DNA of 12,660 nt from Methanobacteriota archaeon (GCA_002720055.1 PBGH01000002.1:51617-64276); one strand, 5' to 3'; counted from the first letter of the stretch, positions 1 through 7,912 are shown. Numbers and translations are program-made. The notes: generated by a model not told the origin, from the sequence alone.

Positions 1-613
1 TAGATAGGGAAACCTCACCAGTGTCATGGTCTACGAAACTGTGCCCTTGCGGGGGGCCCTCGATTCCATAGGCCCAGTGAAGGCCTGTGTTGAACCACTG
101 GGGGCTGTTGGGTGCAGATCGCTGACTAGCAATCAGATAGCACATCTCGTCGAAGTAGGCACGAGCATCGGCCTCGCTTGCGAAGTAGCCATACTTCCAG
201 CCCCAGTAGGTCCAGGTCCCTGCAAGTCGACGAAAGAGCTGCCTTCCATCGGTCTCACCACCCATTCTTTTGTTAGCTCCAGCTTTCTGAAGTCTTTCAT
301 GATCCGGCTCACTCCGCTGTAGCCAGACAGGTACCCCCTCCTCAGGAACGTTCCGAAGATACTTCGGAACACCGGCCTTGCGCATATATTTCTGCGCGCA
401 GACTTTCCCAGGGATTCCGGAGAATCCCGATGGCAACTTAACCCCATTGATGGAGTCAGCAATCGAACCATCCGGATTTCTAATCTCAACGTCCATATCA
501 ATCCATTCAAAGGACTCAAACGGATCCTGGCCGGCGGAGGTGAACCTCCGCTCTATGACCAGTCCAGTCTCAGAGTCAGCTTTGTCTTTGGATGCCTTGA
601 TTTTAGTCTGCAT
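1..613 (-). CDS. nrdJ: Vitamin B12-dependent (class II) ribonucleotide reductase, N-terminal part, cut by window edge
   Basis: Reduces ribonucleotides to deoxyribonucleotides in the cytoplasm using adenosylcobalamin as radical source, so it works without oxygen or an iron subunit. Read on the minus strand from ATG 611-613, 204 codons stay open to base 1, with no stop inside the window; the C-terminal bulk lies to the left. Diagnostic stretches: ERRFTSAGQDPFESFEW near residues 21-37, VKLPSGFSGIPGKVCAQKYMR at about 58-78, WTYWGWKYGYF at 134-144, and NSPQWFNTGLHWAYGI at 169-184, the last being typical of long NrdJ proteins. The catalytic cysteines lie beyond the window. An in-frame TGA two codons upstream fixes ATG 613 as first ATG; GGGAG (bases 624-628, minus) is a well-placed ribosome-binding site. 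Eight of 13 Arg codons are CGN and GC is higher than in neighbouring genes. The adenosyltransferase at 11206-11817 could supply its cofactor (inference). Confidence 0.94.
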   Translation of the reverse strand, partial: MQTKIKASKDKADSETGLVIERRFTSAGQDPFESFEWIDMDVEIRNPDGSIADSINGVKLPSGFSGIPGKVCAQKYMRKAGVPKYLRNVPEEGVPVWLQRSEPDHERLQKAGANKRMGGETDGRQLFRRLAGTWTYWGWKYGYFASEADARAYFDEMCYLIASQRSAPNSPQWFNTGLHWAYGIEGPPQGHSFVDHDTGEVSLS

Positions 614-621
614 TGTTCAGT

Positions 622-676
622 CTCTCCCAGTATTTGTAGTCAGGATTGGTCCCGCCTGTGCAAGGGAGTTGCCCTT
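622..676 (-). promoter_or_regulatory. nrdJ leader with ribosome-binding site and two competing short stems
   Basis: Read on the minus strand, the leader holds AAGGG-CAACT-CCCTT (676 to 662), a possible 5-bp stem, and further down GGGAG (628 to 624), the ribosome-binding site of nrdJ. CTCCC (668 to 664) is complementary to that site and shares its CCC with the first stem, so the two pairings exclude each other. Both stems are only 5 bp, so this may be chance. AT-rich stretches at about 704-724 (minus: GTTTTAT, CTTTATG) are possible TATA boxes and would give a leader long enough to include both elements. No B12 riboswitch core is recognisable; the leader looks too short for one. Confidence 0.3.
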
Positions 677-735
677 CCGAATGGGGGGTGTTTAATGATT
701 AGGATAAAACCCGACATCATAAAGAGTATTTTTGT

Positions 736-741
736 AAAAAA
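736..741 (-). terminator. Possible oligo-T terminator after the OsmC-like gene
   Basis: Six A on the plus strand read as T6 on the minus strand, 31 bases after the end of the OsmC-like gene, inside the 158-base gap before nrdJ. Archaeal transcription often stops at such oligo-T runs. No strong hairpin precedes it, so this is weak evidence. Confidence 0.3.
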
Positions 742-771
742 GGTTCTAATTCCAATCTCTAAAACTCAAAG

Positions 772-1206
772 TTAACCAATCATCTCCAAAGACCAATCCA
801 GACTCGCTCCTGAGCGAGTAATCATGATACCTACACTGCAATATTTCTGATGACTACTTTCAATTAGCCTTCTAACAAGTGATTCTGGGACTCCTCCTTT
901 GACGATATACCTCATCATTACAGATGTGAAAACTTTCGGCGACTCATCCGCTCTTGTGGCATCAATCTCAACTCTAATGAATTCCAGATTCTTCTTCCGA
1001 TGCTTAAGTCCGTCGATAAGATCAATCAGTGAACATGCCGCGTGTCCATGGGCTACCATTTCCATGGGACTAGGTGAATCCGATCCATAGATTTCAAATT
1101 GTTTTCCTCCACCTGTTGTCCCCACATATCCCCCCTCATCAGTCCAAGTAACCTCTCCTTTCACAAATCCCCGTGGAAAGCAACCCCCTTCAAGGGTTGG
1201 CTTCAT
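772..1206 (-). CDS. OsmC/Ohr-family protein
   Basis: Small protein of the OsmC/Ohr superfamily, whose characterised members are dimeric thiol peroxidases acting on organic hydroperoxides, with two conserved cysteines. Of 144 residues, the part after about residue 15 fits the family: [20 protein letters not shown] (45-64) carries the first conserved Cys (C58) and HQKYCSV (119-125) the second (C123). The glutamate and arginine pattern distinguishing Ohr from general OsmC proteins cannot be judged by eye, and it looks more like the general OsmC/YhfA group. The start is open: ATG 1206 has a weak GAGTGA site upstream, but many family members begin at the equivalent of VKGEVTW, which here is a GTG at 1164. 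It is divergent from icd with 22 bases between starts, and upstream of nrdJ on the same strand but 158 bases away, so probably a separate transcript. Function in peroxide defence is inferred from family only. Confidence 0.85.
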   Translation of the reverse strand: MKPTLEGGCFPRGFVKGEVTWTDEGGYVGTTGGGKQFEIYGSDSPSPMEMVAHGHAACSLIDLIDGLKHRKKNLEFIRVEIDATRADESPKVFTSVMMRYIVKGGVPESLVRRLIESSHQKYCSVGIMITRSGASLDWSLEMIG

Positions 1207-1228
1207 CTATGTCACTCTAGTCGGAGCA

Positions 1229-2470
1229 ATGAGAATTATGTCTGAAGGCGAAATGATAACTATCTCAGAAGGAAAATTGCAAGTACCAAGTCACCCTGTA
1301 ATCCACTATATAGAAGGGGATGGCATCGGAATCGATATCACTCCTGTGATGAAGAAAGTAGTCGATGGTTCTGTCGAAATGGCTTATGGCGGCAAGAGAC
1401 AGATAACATGGGTCGAAACATTGGCCGGGCAGAAAGCATTCGATGCTACAGGTGAATGGCTCCCAGAGGAGACCAAAGAGGCTATGAGAGACGGCCTAAT
1501 TTCAATCAAGGGCCCCCTAACGACTCCGGTTGGAGGAGGAATAAGGAGTCTGAATGTGGCATTAAGACAGCAATTGGACCTCTTCGCTTGTGTTAGGCCA
1601 GTAAGATGGTATGAAGGAACTCCAAGCCCTGTAAAACAACCCGAGACAGTTGACATGATAATTTTCAGAGAGAACAGTGAAGATGTATATGCAGGTATAG
1701 AATGGGAAGCAGGAAGTGATGAAGTAACCAAAGTAATCAATTTTCTAAAAAATGAGATGGGCGTCGAAAAAATTAGGTTCCCAGAAACATCAGGGATAGG
1801 AATCAAGCCCGTAAGCAGGGAGGGAACAGAAAGAATAGTCAGGGCAGCCATAAACTACTCCATAGAAAACGATAAGCAAAGCGTTACATTAGTGCACAAA
1901 GGAAATATCATGAAGTTCACAGAAGGAGGGTTCAGAGACTGGGGATATGAGTTGGCTAAGTCGGAATTCGGAGCTAAAGAATTGGACGACGGACCTTGGT
2001 GCACTTTTGAAAATCCAATCACTGGAAATATTATCACCGTTAAGGACGTGATAGCTGATGCAATGCTTCAACAGGTTCTGACACGCCCTAGTGAGTATGA
2101 TGTTCTGGCGACAATGAACTTGAACGGAGATTACATTTCAGACGCTCTGGCAGCTCAAGTAGGTGGAATAGGGATTGCACCGGGTGCAAACATAAATTAT
2201 GATACCGGAGTCGCGATTTTTGAAGCAACTCACGGCACAGCTCCCAAGTATACGGGACAGGACAAAGTAAACCCCGGAAGCCTAATTCTATCGGCTGAAA
2301 TGATGCTCAGACATATGGGCTGGGAAGAAGCTGCAGATCTAATTGTCAAGGGAATGGAAGGAGCGATTTCAGCTAGAAAGGTTACCTATGACTTCGAGCG
2401 TTTAATGGATGACGCAACTCTGCTTTCTTGTTCCGAATTTGGGAATGCAATAATTTCATACATGAATTAG
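1229..2470 (+). CDS. icd: Isocitrate dehydrogenase, NADP-dependent (bacterial type)
   Basis: Oxidatively decarboxylates isocitrate to 2-oxoglutarate in the TCA cycle, giving NADPH. The 413-residue protein matches E. coli Icd almost end to end. Visible landmarks: YIEGDGIG near the N-terminus; [13 protein letters not shown] with S107 (the isocitrate-binding serine that is phosphorylated in E. coli as S113); [50 protein letters not shown] preference is supported by K340, Y341 and V347 in [12 protein letters not shown] and Y387/R391 in VTYDFERLM, which correspond to the NADP-contact residues of the E. coli enzyme. Start: ATG 1229 is the first, but GGAG at 1223-1226 is only 2 bases from it and 11 bases from ATG 1238, so 1238 may be the true start. 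No kinase/phosphatase gene (aceK) is in the window, so control by phosphorylation cannot be assumed. Confidence 0.97.
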   Translation: MRIMSEGEMITISEGKLQVPSHPVIHYIEGDGIGIDITPVMKKVVDGSVEMAYGGKRQITWVETLAGQKAFDATGEWLPEETKEAMRDGLISIKGPLTTPVGGGIRSLNVALRQQLDLFACVRPVRWYEGTPSPVKQPETVDMIIFRENSEDVYAGIEWEAGSDEVTKVINFLKNEMGVEKIRFPETSGIGIKPVSREGTERIVRAAINYSIENDKQSVTLVHKGNIMKFTEGGFRDWGYELAKSEFGAKELDDGPWCTFENPITGNIITVKDVIADAMLQQVLTRPSEYDVLATMNLNGDYISDALAAQVGGIGIAPGANINYDTGVAIFEATHGTAPKYTGQDKVNPGSLILSAEMMLRHMGWEEAADLIVKGMEGAISARKVTYDFERLMDDATLLSCSEFGNAIISYMN

Positions 2471-2508
2471 GTACTTTATCAAGAAGAGATTTTGCCAAAC
2501 TAAGAAAA

Positions 2509-2539
2509 CTACACTAGGTATCTATATTACTACGTGTAG
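2509..2539. repeat. Short inverted repeat CTACAC...GTGTAG upstream of the beta-oxidation operon
   Basis: CTACAC at 2509-2514 is the exact inverse of GTGTAG at 2534-2539, with 19 bases between; the right arm is also inside a tighter CTAC-GT-GTAG at 2530-2539. It sits in the 118-base gap between icd and fadA, about 20 bases before a TATA-like box, a place where an activator or repressor could bind. Six-base arms are short enough to occur by chance, and no regulator is identified. Confidence 0.3.
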
Positions 2540-2559
2540 CAAACTGGCACACTCGTTGG

Positions 2560-2570
2560 TTTAATTAAAT
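2560..2570 (+). promoter_or_regulatory. TATA-like box for the fadA operon
   Basis: TTTAATTAAAT lies 19-29 bases before the fadA ATG at 2589. An archaeal TATA box is usually centred about 26 bases before the transcript start, so transcription would begin at or next to the ATG, giving a leaderless or almost leaderless mRNA. This agrees with the lack of a ribosome-binding site before fadA. If the organism is bacterial this reading fails. Confidence 0.42.
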
Positions 2571-2588
2571 CTAAATTACGGAAACAGC

Positions 2589-3722
2589 ATGGGATCGGTG
2601 ATTGCAGGATACTACAGGTCTCCGTTCACAAGGGCAATGAAGGGAGATTTAGCGAGAGTAAGACCAGATGACATAGCAGCAGAGGTTGTGAACTCACTAA
2701 TTTCGAATCTCAATCTTGATCCCAGTCTAGTGGAAGACATAATCGTAGGGACAGCCTTCCCTGAAGGAGAACAGGGCTTCAATCTCGCTAGAATAATCTC
2801 ATTTTTGTCAGATCTTCCGGAAAGTGTCCCAGGAGTAACCATTAACAGATTCTGTGGCTCGAGCATGCAGGCCATTCACGATGCTGCTGGCAGAGTAGCT
2901 ATGGGTTCTGGTGAAGCATTCATCGCCGGGGGCGTCGAGTCAATGTCTAGAATCCCTATGACCGGCTTCAACCCAATGCCAAATCCGAAGCTTAGCGAAT
3001 CTTCACCCGAGGTTTTCACATCAATGGGCATCACCGCAGAAAATGTCGCGGAGAAGTACGATATTAACCGCAGTGCGCAAGAAGAGTTTGCTGTAGAAAG
3101 TCACTCCAAGGCTTCAAAAGCAGCTGAAGAAGGACACTTTTCTAACGAAATCATACCCATAGAATCCACGAACGGGACGATTAAAGAAGATGGATGCATC
3201 AGGCCAGGGACAAACTTGGAATCACTATCCAAGCTGAGGCCTTCCTTCGATTCTGAAGGATCAGTAACCGCTGGAACCTCTTCTCCTCTGACGGATGGGG
3301 CGGCGTTCGTTTTGGTTTGTTCGGAGTCGTTTGCTATAGAAAATGGGATAAAACCACTCGCTAGGATTCTTTCAACCGCAGTAAGTGGATGCGCCCCCGA
3401 ATTAATGGGAATAGGTCCGGTAGAAGCTTCAAGAAAGGCTCTCGATAGAGCAGGCCTAAAGCTGGAAGATATTGATATTATAGAACTCAATGAGGCATTC
3501 GCAGCCCAATCGCTGGCTGTAATCAAAGAGTTGGGTCTTGATAGATCTAGAGTAAACTTGGATGGAGGGGCCATAGCTCTCGGTCACCCATTGGGCGCTA
3601 GCGGGGCTAGGATTACAGGTAAGGCCGCAAACCTTCTCCAAACTAACAATGGAAGGCTAGCACTTGCTACTATGTGCGCAGCGGGTGGACAGGGAATTGC
3701 CACTATACTAGAGAAATTTTGA
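2589..3722 (+). CDS. fadA: Acetyl-CoA acyltransferase (3-ketoacyl-CoA thiolase)
   Basis: Cleaves 3-ketoacyl-CoA with CoA to acetyl-CoA and a shortened acyl-CoA, the last step of beta-oxidation. All thiolase signatures are present: nucleophile C89 in NRFCGSSMQ, NEAFAAQ at 301-307, the GGAIALGHPLGASGAR block with H333, and second catalytic C363 in MCAAGGQG. The N-terminal AFPEGEQGFNLARI resembles the corresponding stretch of degradative FadA-type thiolases. At 377 residues it is a little shorter than the usual ~390, mainly in the loop before the RPSF block, with no catalytic loss. The biosynthetic reverse reaction (acetoacetyl-CoA formation) cannot be excluded by sequence, but the fadN-like gene 13 bases downstream and an acyl-CoA dehydrogenase after it argue for fatty acid breakdown. 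It is the first gene of the run and has no clear ribosome-binding site; see the TATA-like box. Confidence 0.95.
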   Translation: MGSVIAGYYRSPFTRAMKGDLARVRPDDIAAEVVNSLISNLNLDPSLVEDIIVGTAFPEGEQGFNLARIISFLSDLPESVPGVTINRFCGSSMQAIHDAAGRVAMGSGEAFIAGGVESMSRIPMTGFNPMPNPKLSESSPEVFTSMGITAENVAEKYDINRSAQEEFAVESHSKASKAAEEGHFSNEIIPIESTNGTIKEDGCIRPGTNLESLSKLRPSFDSEGSVTAGTSSPLTDGAAFVLVCSESFAIENGIKPLARILSTAVSGCAPELMGIGPVEASRKALDRAGLKLEDIDIIELNEAFAAQSLAVIKELGLDRSRVNLDGGAIALGHPLGASGARITGKAANLLQTNNGRLALATMCAAGGQGIATILEKF

Positions 3723-3735
3723 GAGGGGTTTTTCG

Positions 3736-6096
3736 ATGTCTGAGTCAGTTCTAGAACTAGATGATACAATAGACAGGGTGGCTGTGATTGGTAGTGGAGT
3801 AATGGGGGCTGGCGTAGCAGCCCACTGCGCGAATGCAGGATGCGACGTAATCCTCCTCGACATTGTTCCTGATGGTGCGGATGATAGAAACCTAATTTCA
3901 AAAAAAGCGATACATGATATGATAAAATCAGATCCCGAGATGTTGATGCACAAATCATTCGCTAAACGAATAACTCCTGGGAATTTAGAAGATGATCTAC
4001 AAAAACTGAAGCACTGTGATTGGGTAGTTGAAGCGATAGTAGAACGCCTAGATATCAAGCAGTCACTTTATGAAAAGATTTCCCAATATATTGGCCCTAA
4101 GACAATCGTATCATCGAACACATCAACCCTTCCTAGATCTTCACTAATCGAAGGAATGTCCGATGAAATGGCAAGTAGATTCCTAATCACTCACTTCTTC
4201 AATCCACCAAGATACCTCCCTCTTCTTGAGGTGGTTTCGGATGCCCAGGTCGATCAAAATATCACTTCAAGATTGGTAGAATTCGCAGATAAAAGACTAG
4301 GGAAGCGTGTGATTCATTGCAATGATACTCCAGGTTTCATTGGCAATAGACTGGGAGTCTTCTTCATCCAAAGAGCACTAAGTGCCGCGATTGAACATGA
4401 CCTAACTGTAGAGCAAGCCGATGCAATGCTAGGGTTGCCGATAGGTGTTCCAAAAACCGCAGTTTTCGGATTAATGGACCTAGTAGGAATCGACTTAATT
4501 CCCCATATAATGGCAAGCATGCTAGAGCATCTTCCAGACGACGATCCTCTACACAATTTTGCTGGATACGGTAAAGAAATCATAGAACAAATGGTCGCAG
4601 AAGGATATACCGGTCGGAAGAGTAAAGGAGGTTTCTATCGTCTAAACAAGGAAGGCGGAAAAAGGATAAAAGAGGCTAGAAATCTGAAAACCGGTGGATA
4701 TGCCCCAGCGGATAGGAGAGCTGGATTTCCTTCTGCTAAATTGGGGAAACAGGGCTTAGCTAGAATAATGGACAGTCCAGATGAGGGAGCCGCTTTCGTT
4801 GAAGACGTATTACTCGATACTCTTTCCTATGCCGCATCCATAGTCCCAGAGGTTAGCGACGATATCTATTCCATTGACGGAGCAATGAAAGTCGGATACA
4901 ATTGGAAGAAGGGACCGTTCGAGATGATTGATTCCATCGGCGTGAAAGACTTTGCAAAAAGACTAGAATCCTCAGGTAGAGAAATCCCATCTCTAATAAA
5001 AAAGGCAGCTTCTAATGGCTCATTCTATTCTATGGTTGATGGGGAAATAATGCGATTGACCCCCGAAGGATCAAAGGTGGTAGTTCCAAGGCCAAAAGAA
5101 ACAATTACGGTTTCTGATTTGAAGAGTAAAGGCAGTCCATTACGGCGTAATCCATCTGCAAGCATTTGGGATATGGGAGACGATATCCTTCTTGTTGAGT
5201 ATCACTCAAAGATGAATGCAGTTGACCCCATGACAATTGAAATGCTGAAAGAAGCAGTTAGCATGGCGGAGAAGGAACCATGGAAAGGCATAGTAATTGG
5301 AAACGATGGTAAGAACTTCTCAGCAGGAGCAAATCTGGGACTTGTACTCTTCGCGGTTAATCTCTCTGCGTGGAACGAAGTTGAGGGATTCATTAGATCG
5401 GGTCAGGAGGCATATCAGGCGCTCAAGTACTGTAGTGTTCCTGTAGTAGGGGCGTCTGCAGGCTTGTGTCTGGGTGGAGGAGCAGAGGTGCTATTACACT
5501 GCGACTCTATCCAAGCGCACTCAGAGTCATACATCGGCCTGGTTGAAGTCGGGGTAGGAATCATTCCGGCATGGGGGGGGTGCAAAGAGATGCTAGCCCG
5601 GATAAGAGAGTTTAACCTAGCTCCAGGAGGCCCGATGGGGCCAATTATGAAAGCCTTCGAAATAATTGGAACTGCTCAGGTTGCCAAGTCAGCCGATCAA
5701 GCACGATCAATGGGATTCCTAGGTCCAGATGACAGTATTTCTATGAATAGAGATCATCTACTCGCAGATTCTAAAATGAAAGCTCTGACAATGTCAGAGG
5801 GGTATAAACCTCCCAAACCACACAGTTTCAATCTACCCGGACAAACAGCGAGAATAGCTCTTGAAATGGCAGTTTTCGATTTAGAAAGATCAGGAAACGC
5901 AACACCTCATGACGTAGTAGTCACCTCTGAACTAGCAAAGGTTCTATCAGGGGGATCAGCAGATTTAACGGATAACACAACTGAAGAGGAGATATTGACC
6001 CTAGAACGAGAGTCAATAGGTAGACTAGGAAGACAGGAAAAAACGATCCAAAGAATGGAGCACATGCTTCAAACAGGAAAGCCACTAAGAAACTGA
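3736..6096 (+). CDS. fadN: Fused 3-hydroxyacyl-CoA dehydrogenase / enoyl-CoA hydratase (FadN type)
   Basis: Bifunctional enzyme for the middle two beta-oxidation steps: hydration of trans-2-enoyl-CoA, then NAD-dependent oxidation of 3-hydroxyacyl-CoA. Domain order is dehydrogenase first, hydratase second, as in Bacillus FadN and opposite to E. coli FadB/FadJ. Dehydrogenase: Rossmann motif GSGVMG at 19-24, D42 at the end of strand two (NAD preference), catalytic H153 in THFFNPP, NDTPGFIGNR further on. Hydratase (about 480-690): FSAGANL at 528-534 (oxyanion region), and both catalytic glutamates, E584 in GGGAE and E604 in IGLVEVGVGI, 20 apart as in mitochondrial hydratase E144/E164. The helical tail ends in MLQTGKPLRN, a FadN-like signature. 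Length 786 is close to the ~789 of FadN. GAGGGG seven bases before ATG is a good ribosome-binding site, 13 bases after the fadA stop; co-translation is likely. Confidence 0.95.
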   Translation: MSESVLELDDTIDRVAVIGSGVMGAGVAAHCANAGCDVILLDIVPDGADDRNLISKKAIHDMIKSDPEMLMHKSFAKRITPGNLEDDLQKLKHCDWVVEAIVERLDIKQSLYEKISQYIGPKTIVSSNTSTLPRSSLIEGMSDEMASRFLITHFFNPPRYLPLLEVVSDAQVDQNITSRLVEFADKRLGKRVIHCNDTPGFIGNRLGVFFIQRALSAAIEHDLTVEQADAMLGLPIGVPKTAVFGLMDLVGIDLIPHIMASMLEHLPDDDPLHNFAGYGKEIIEQMVAEGYTGRKSKGGFYRLNKEGGKRIKEARNLKTGGYAPADRRAGFPSAKLGKQGLARIMDSPDEGAAFVEDVLLDTLSYAASIVPEVSDDIYSIDGAMKVGYNWKKGPFEMIDSIGVKDFAKRLESSGREIPSLIKKAASNGSFYSMVDGEIMRLTPEGSKVVVPRPKETITVSDLKSKGSPLRRNPSASIWDMGDDILLVEYHSKMNAVDPMTIEMLKEAVSMAEKEPWKGIVIGNDGKNFSAGANLGLVLFAVNLSAWNEVEGFIRSGQEAYQALKYCSVPVVGASAGLCLGGGAEVLLHCDSIQAHSESYIGLVEVGVGIIPAWGGCKEMLARIREFNLAPGGPMGPIMKAFEIIGTAQVAKSADQARSMGFLGPDDSISMNRDHLLADSKMKALTMSEGYKPPKPHSFNLPGQTARIALEMAVFDLERSGNATPHDVVVTSELAKVLSGGSADLTDNTTEEEILTLERESIGRLGRQEKTIQRMEHMLQTGKPLRN

Positions 6097-6106
6097 GGAG
6101 ATAATA

Positions 6107-7912
6107 ATGGTAGTTTGGACCCCACCCGATAGAGATTACGAATTTCTATTCAACGAGGTTTTCGATGCAATCCACTCAATCGAAGGTCTAGGCTTCGACG
6201 ACTTCGATAAAGAATCTCTTTCAATGATGATTGAAGGATGGGGGAATCATACTAGGGAAGTTTGGCTTCCAATAAACAAAATTGGAGATAGTAAGGGACT
6301 AACTTTTGAAGATGGAAGGATAACCATGCCTCCTGAATTCAAGGAAGCATATCGAAGAGGAGTCGAGGAAGGGTGGTTTGGTACGGCCTCTAAGCCAGAG
6401 CATGGTGGAATGGGTGCTCCCTTATTTTTCCAATCTGTCACTTGGTCCGAATACGGTACATCTACTTGTATGGCGCTAAGCGTTTTTCCAGCTCTATCTA
6501 CAGGAGTTTACGAGGTTCTGAGCACGCATGGGAGTGAAGATCTCGTAGATTACTATGCAAGCAATCTTGCTTCTGGTAAATGGAGCGGAACTATGTGCCT
6601 GACCGAACCTCATGCTGGAACTGATTTGGGAATGATCACCTCCAGAGCAGAGCCAGAAAAGGACGGATCTTACAGGATATCTGGAACTAAAATTTTCATC
6701 ACAGCAGGGGAGCATGATATGACGGATAACATCCTGCATTTGGTATTGGCAAAGGCTCCCGGAGGTCCAGATGGAACCAAAGGAATATCACTATTCTTAG
6801 TTCCTAAGTATCTTCCATCAGAGTGGAAAGAGGGAGGCTTGGCTGGTCTAAGCGAAGACCTAGATTCCACAGAGAATGGAGTAACCTGTTCCGGTTCAGA
6901 GGAAAAGATGGGCATACATGCAAGTCCGACATGCGTGATGAATTTCGACCAAAGTGTGGGTTGGCTGGTAGGACCTCTCCATCAGGGAATGCCGCTGATG
7001 TTCGAGATGATGAATAGAGAGAGATTAGCCACCGCGATGATGGGGCTTGGTTTGGGCGAAATATCCTATCAAAACGCTCTTTCTTGGGTAAAGGACAGGA
7101 GACAGGGTAGAGATCTGAGCGGAGTTCGTGACCCTAACGAACCCGCAGACAGTATACTTGTTCATCCGGATGTACGGAGAATGCTCCTTGAAGCTAAAGT
7201 AAACAATGAGGGATGTCGTGCTCTAGCAGCATGGTCAGGAATTCTACTTGATCAGATGCATAGCGAAAATCCTGAGATCTCAGAACCAGCAAAGGCACTA
7301 GTCGCGCTTTTTACACCTATTGCAAAGGCTCATTTTACGGATTTGGGTTGTGAGACAGCCGATACGTGTATGCAGGTGATGGGAGGAGCGGGCTACTGTT
7401 CCGAGTATGGTGTCGAACAATTCTATCGTGATGTCAGAATTTCCAAAATCTGGGAAGGAACAAATGGAATTCAAGCACTGGATTTAGCAGGTAGGAAAAT
7501 CACTCAAGACTTTGGAAAGAACCTTCGTTACCTCATGTGGCCTCTAAGCGAATTTATCGAGAACAATAGGGAAGACCCTGACATGGAAGAATTCAACAGA
7601 CCACTATATCAGGGAGTTAAGGGATTACAGCAACTCACTTTGTTAATGGTTTCTCAAGGTGCTGCAAACCCACTATTCCTAGCTTCCGGGGCCACGGATT
7701 ACTGTAGATATTTCGGGAATGTACTTCTTGCATATATGTGGGCAATAATGGCCAAAGTGTCCCTCGAGAGAAAGGGAGAAACATTCTATGATGCTAAACT
7801 GGCTAGTGCCCGCTTTTTCTTTTCGAAAATATTTCCAGAGACAACCAGTCTGGCAGCTAAAATCCAATCTGGACAAAACCCTCTCATGGAATTCACAGAG
7901 GCGATGCTTTGA
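6107..7912 (+). CDS. Acyl-CoA dehydrogenase, long (~600-residue, DmdC-like) subfamily
   Basis: FAD enzyme for the first beta-oxidation step, acyl-CoA to trans-2-enoyl-CoA, normally passing electrons to electron-transfer flavoprotein. Visible: opening TPPDRDYEFLFNEVFDA, typical of the subfamily that includes DmdC (3-methylmercaptopropionyl-CoA dehydrogenase) and several proteobacterial long-chain enzymes; FAD/substrate loop TMCLTEPHAGTDLG from T162; KIFITAGEHDMTDNI; EKMGIHASPTCVMNFD; and catalytic base E450 in IWEGTNGIQ, in the normal acyl-CoA dehydrogenase position. The C-terminal ~130 residues form the extra helical domain of this subfamily. At 601 residues it is full length. GAGGAG overlaps the fadN stop and sits eight bases before the ATG, so translation is probably coupled. 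Operon partners suggest fatty acyl-CoA as substrate; a role in dimethylsulfoniopropionate breakdown is possible, but no other dmd gene is in view. No ETF genes are present here. Confidence 0.93.
   Translation: MVVWTPPDRDYEFLFNEVFDAIHSIEGLGFDDFDKESLSMMIEGWGNHTREVWLPINKIGDSKGLTFEDGRITMPPEFKEAYRRGVEEGWFGTASKPEHGGMGAPLFFQSVTWSEYGTSTCMALSVFPALSTGVYEVLSTHGSEDLVDYYASNLASGKWSGTMCLTEPHAGTDLGMITSRAEPEKDGSYRISGTKIFITAGEHDMTDNILHLVLAKAPGGPDGTKGISLFLVPKYLPSEWKEGGLAGLSEDLDSTENGVTCSGSEEKMGIHASPTCVMNFDQSVGWLVGPLHQGMPLMFEMMNRERLATAMMGLGLGEISYQNALSWVKDRRQGRDLSGVRDPNEPADSILVHPDVRRMLLEAKVNNEGCRALAAWSGILLDQMHSENPEISEPAKALVALFTPIAKAHFTDLGCETADTCMQVMGGAGYCSEYGVEQFYRDVRISKIWEGTNGIQALDLAGRKITQDFGKNLRYLMWPLSEFIENNREDPDMEEFNRPLYQGVKGLQQLTLLMVSQGAANPLFLASGATDYCRYFGNVLLAYMWAIMAKVSLERKGETFYDAKLASARFFFSKIFPETTSLAAKIQSGQNPLMEFTEAML

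Noticed and set aside
133..519. A 128-residue minus-strand open frame and two plus-strand frames (26-322, 378-695) at the left edge
   Set aside because: They lie in other frames over the nrdJ reading frame, whose 204-residue product shows clear class II reductase motifs; the shadows have no recognisable domain.
741..752. GGTTCTAATTCC, resembling a tRNA T-arm
   Set aside because: No acceptor stem, anticodon arm or CCA partner could be placed around it in the gap.
614..771. A cobalamin riboswitch in front of nrdJ
   Set aside because: No B12-box-like core was found, and the stretch between the likely promoter and the ATG is shorter than known cobalamin riboswitches.
3708..4058. Antisense open frames of 116 and 124 residues over the fadA/fadN junction
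   Set aside because: They cross two well-supported genes on the other strand, have Ser/Ile-rich shadow composition and no family motif.
6823..7017. A 64-residue plus-strand frame inside the acyl-CoA dehydrogenase, in the region less similar to the family
   Set aside because: The dehydrogenase frame is continuous through it and regains conserved motifs (EKMGIH, CVMNFD) directly after, so it is neither a frameshift nor a separate gene.
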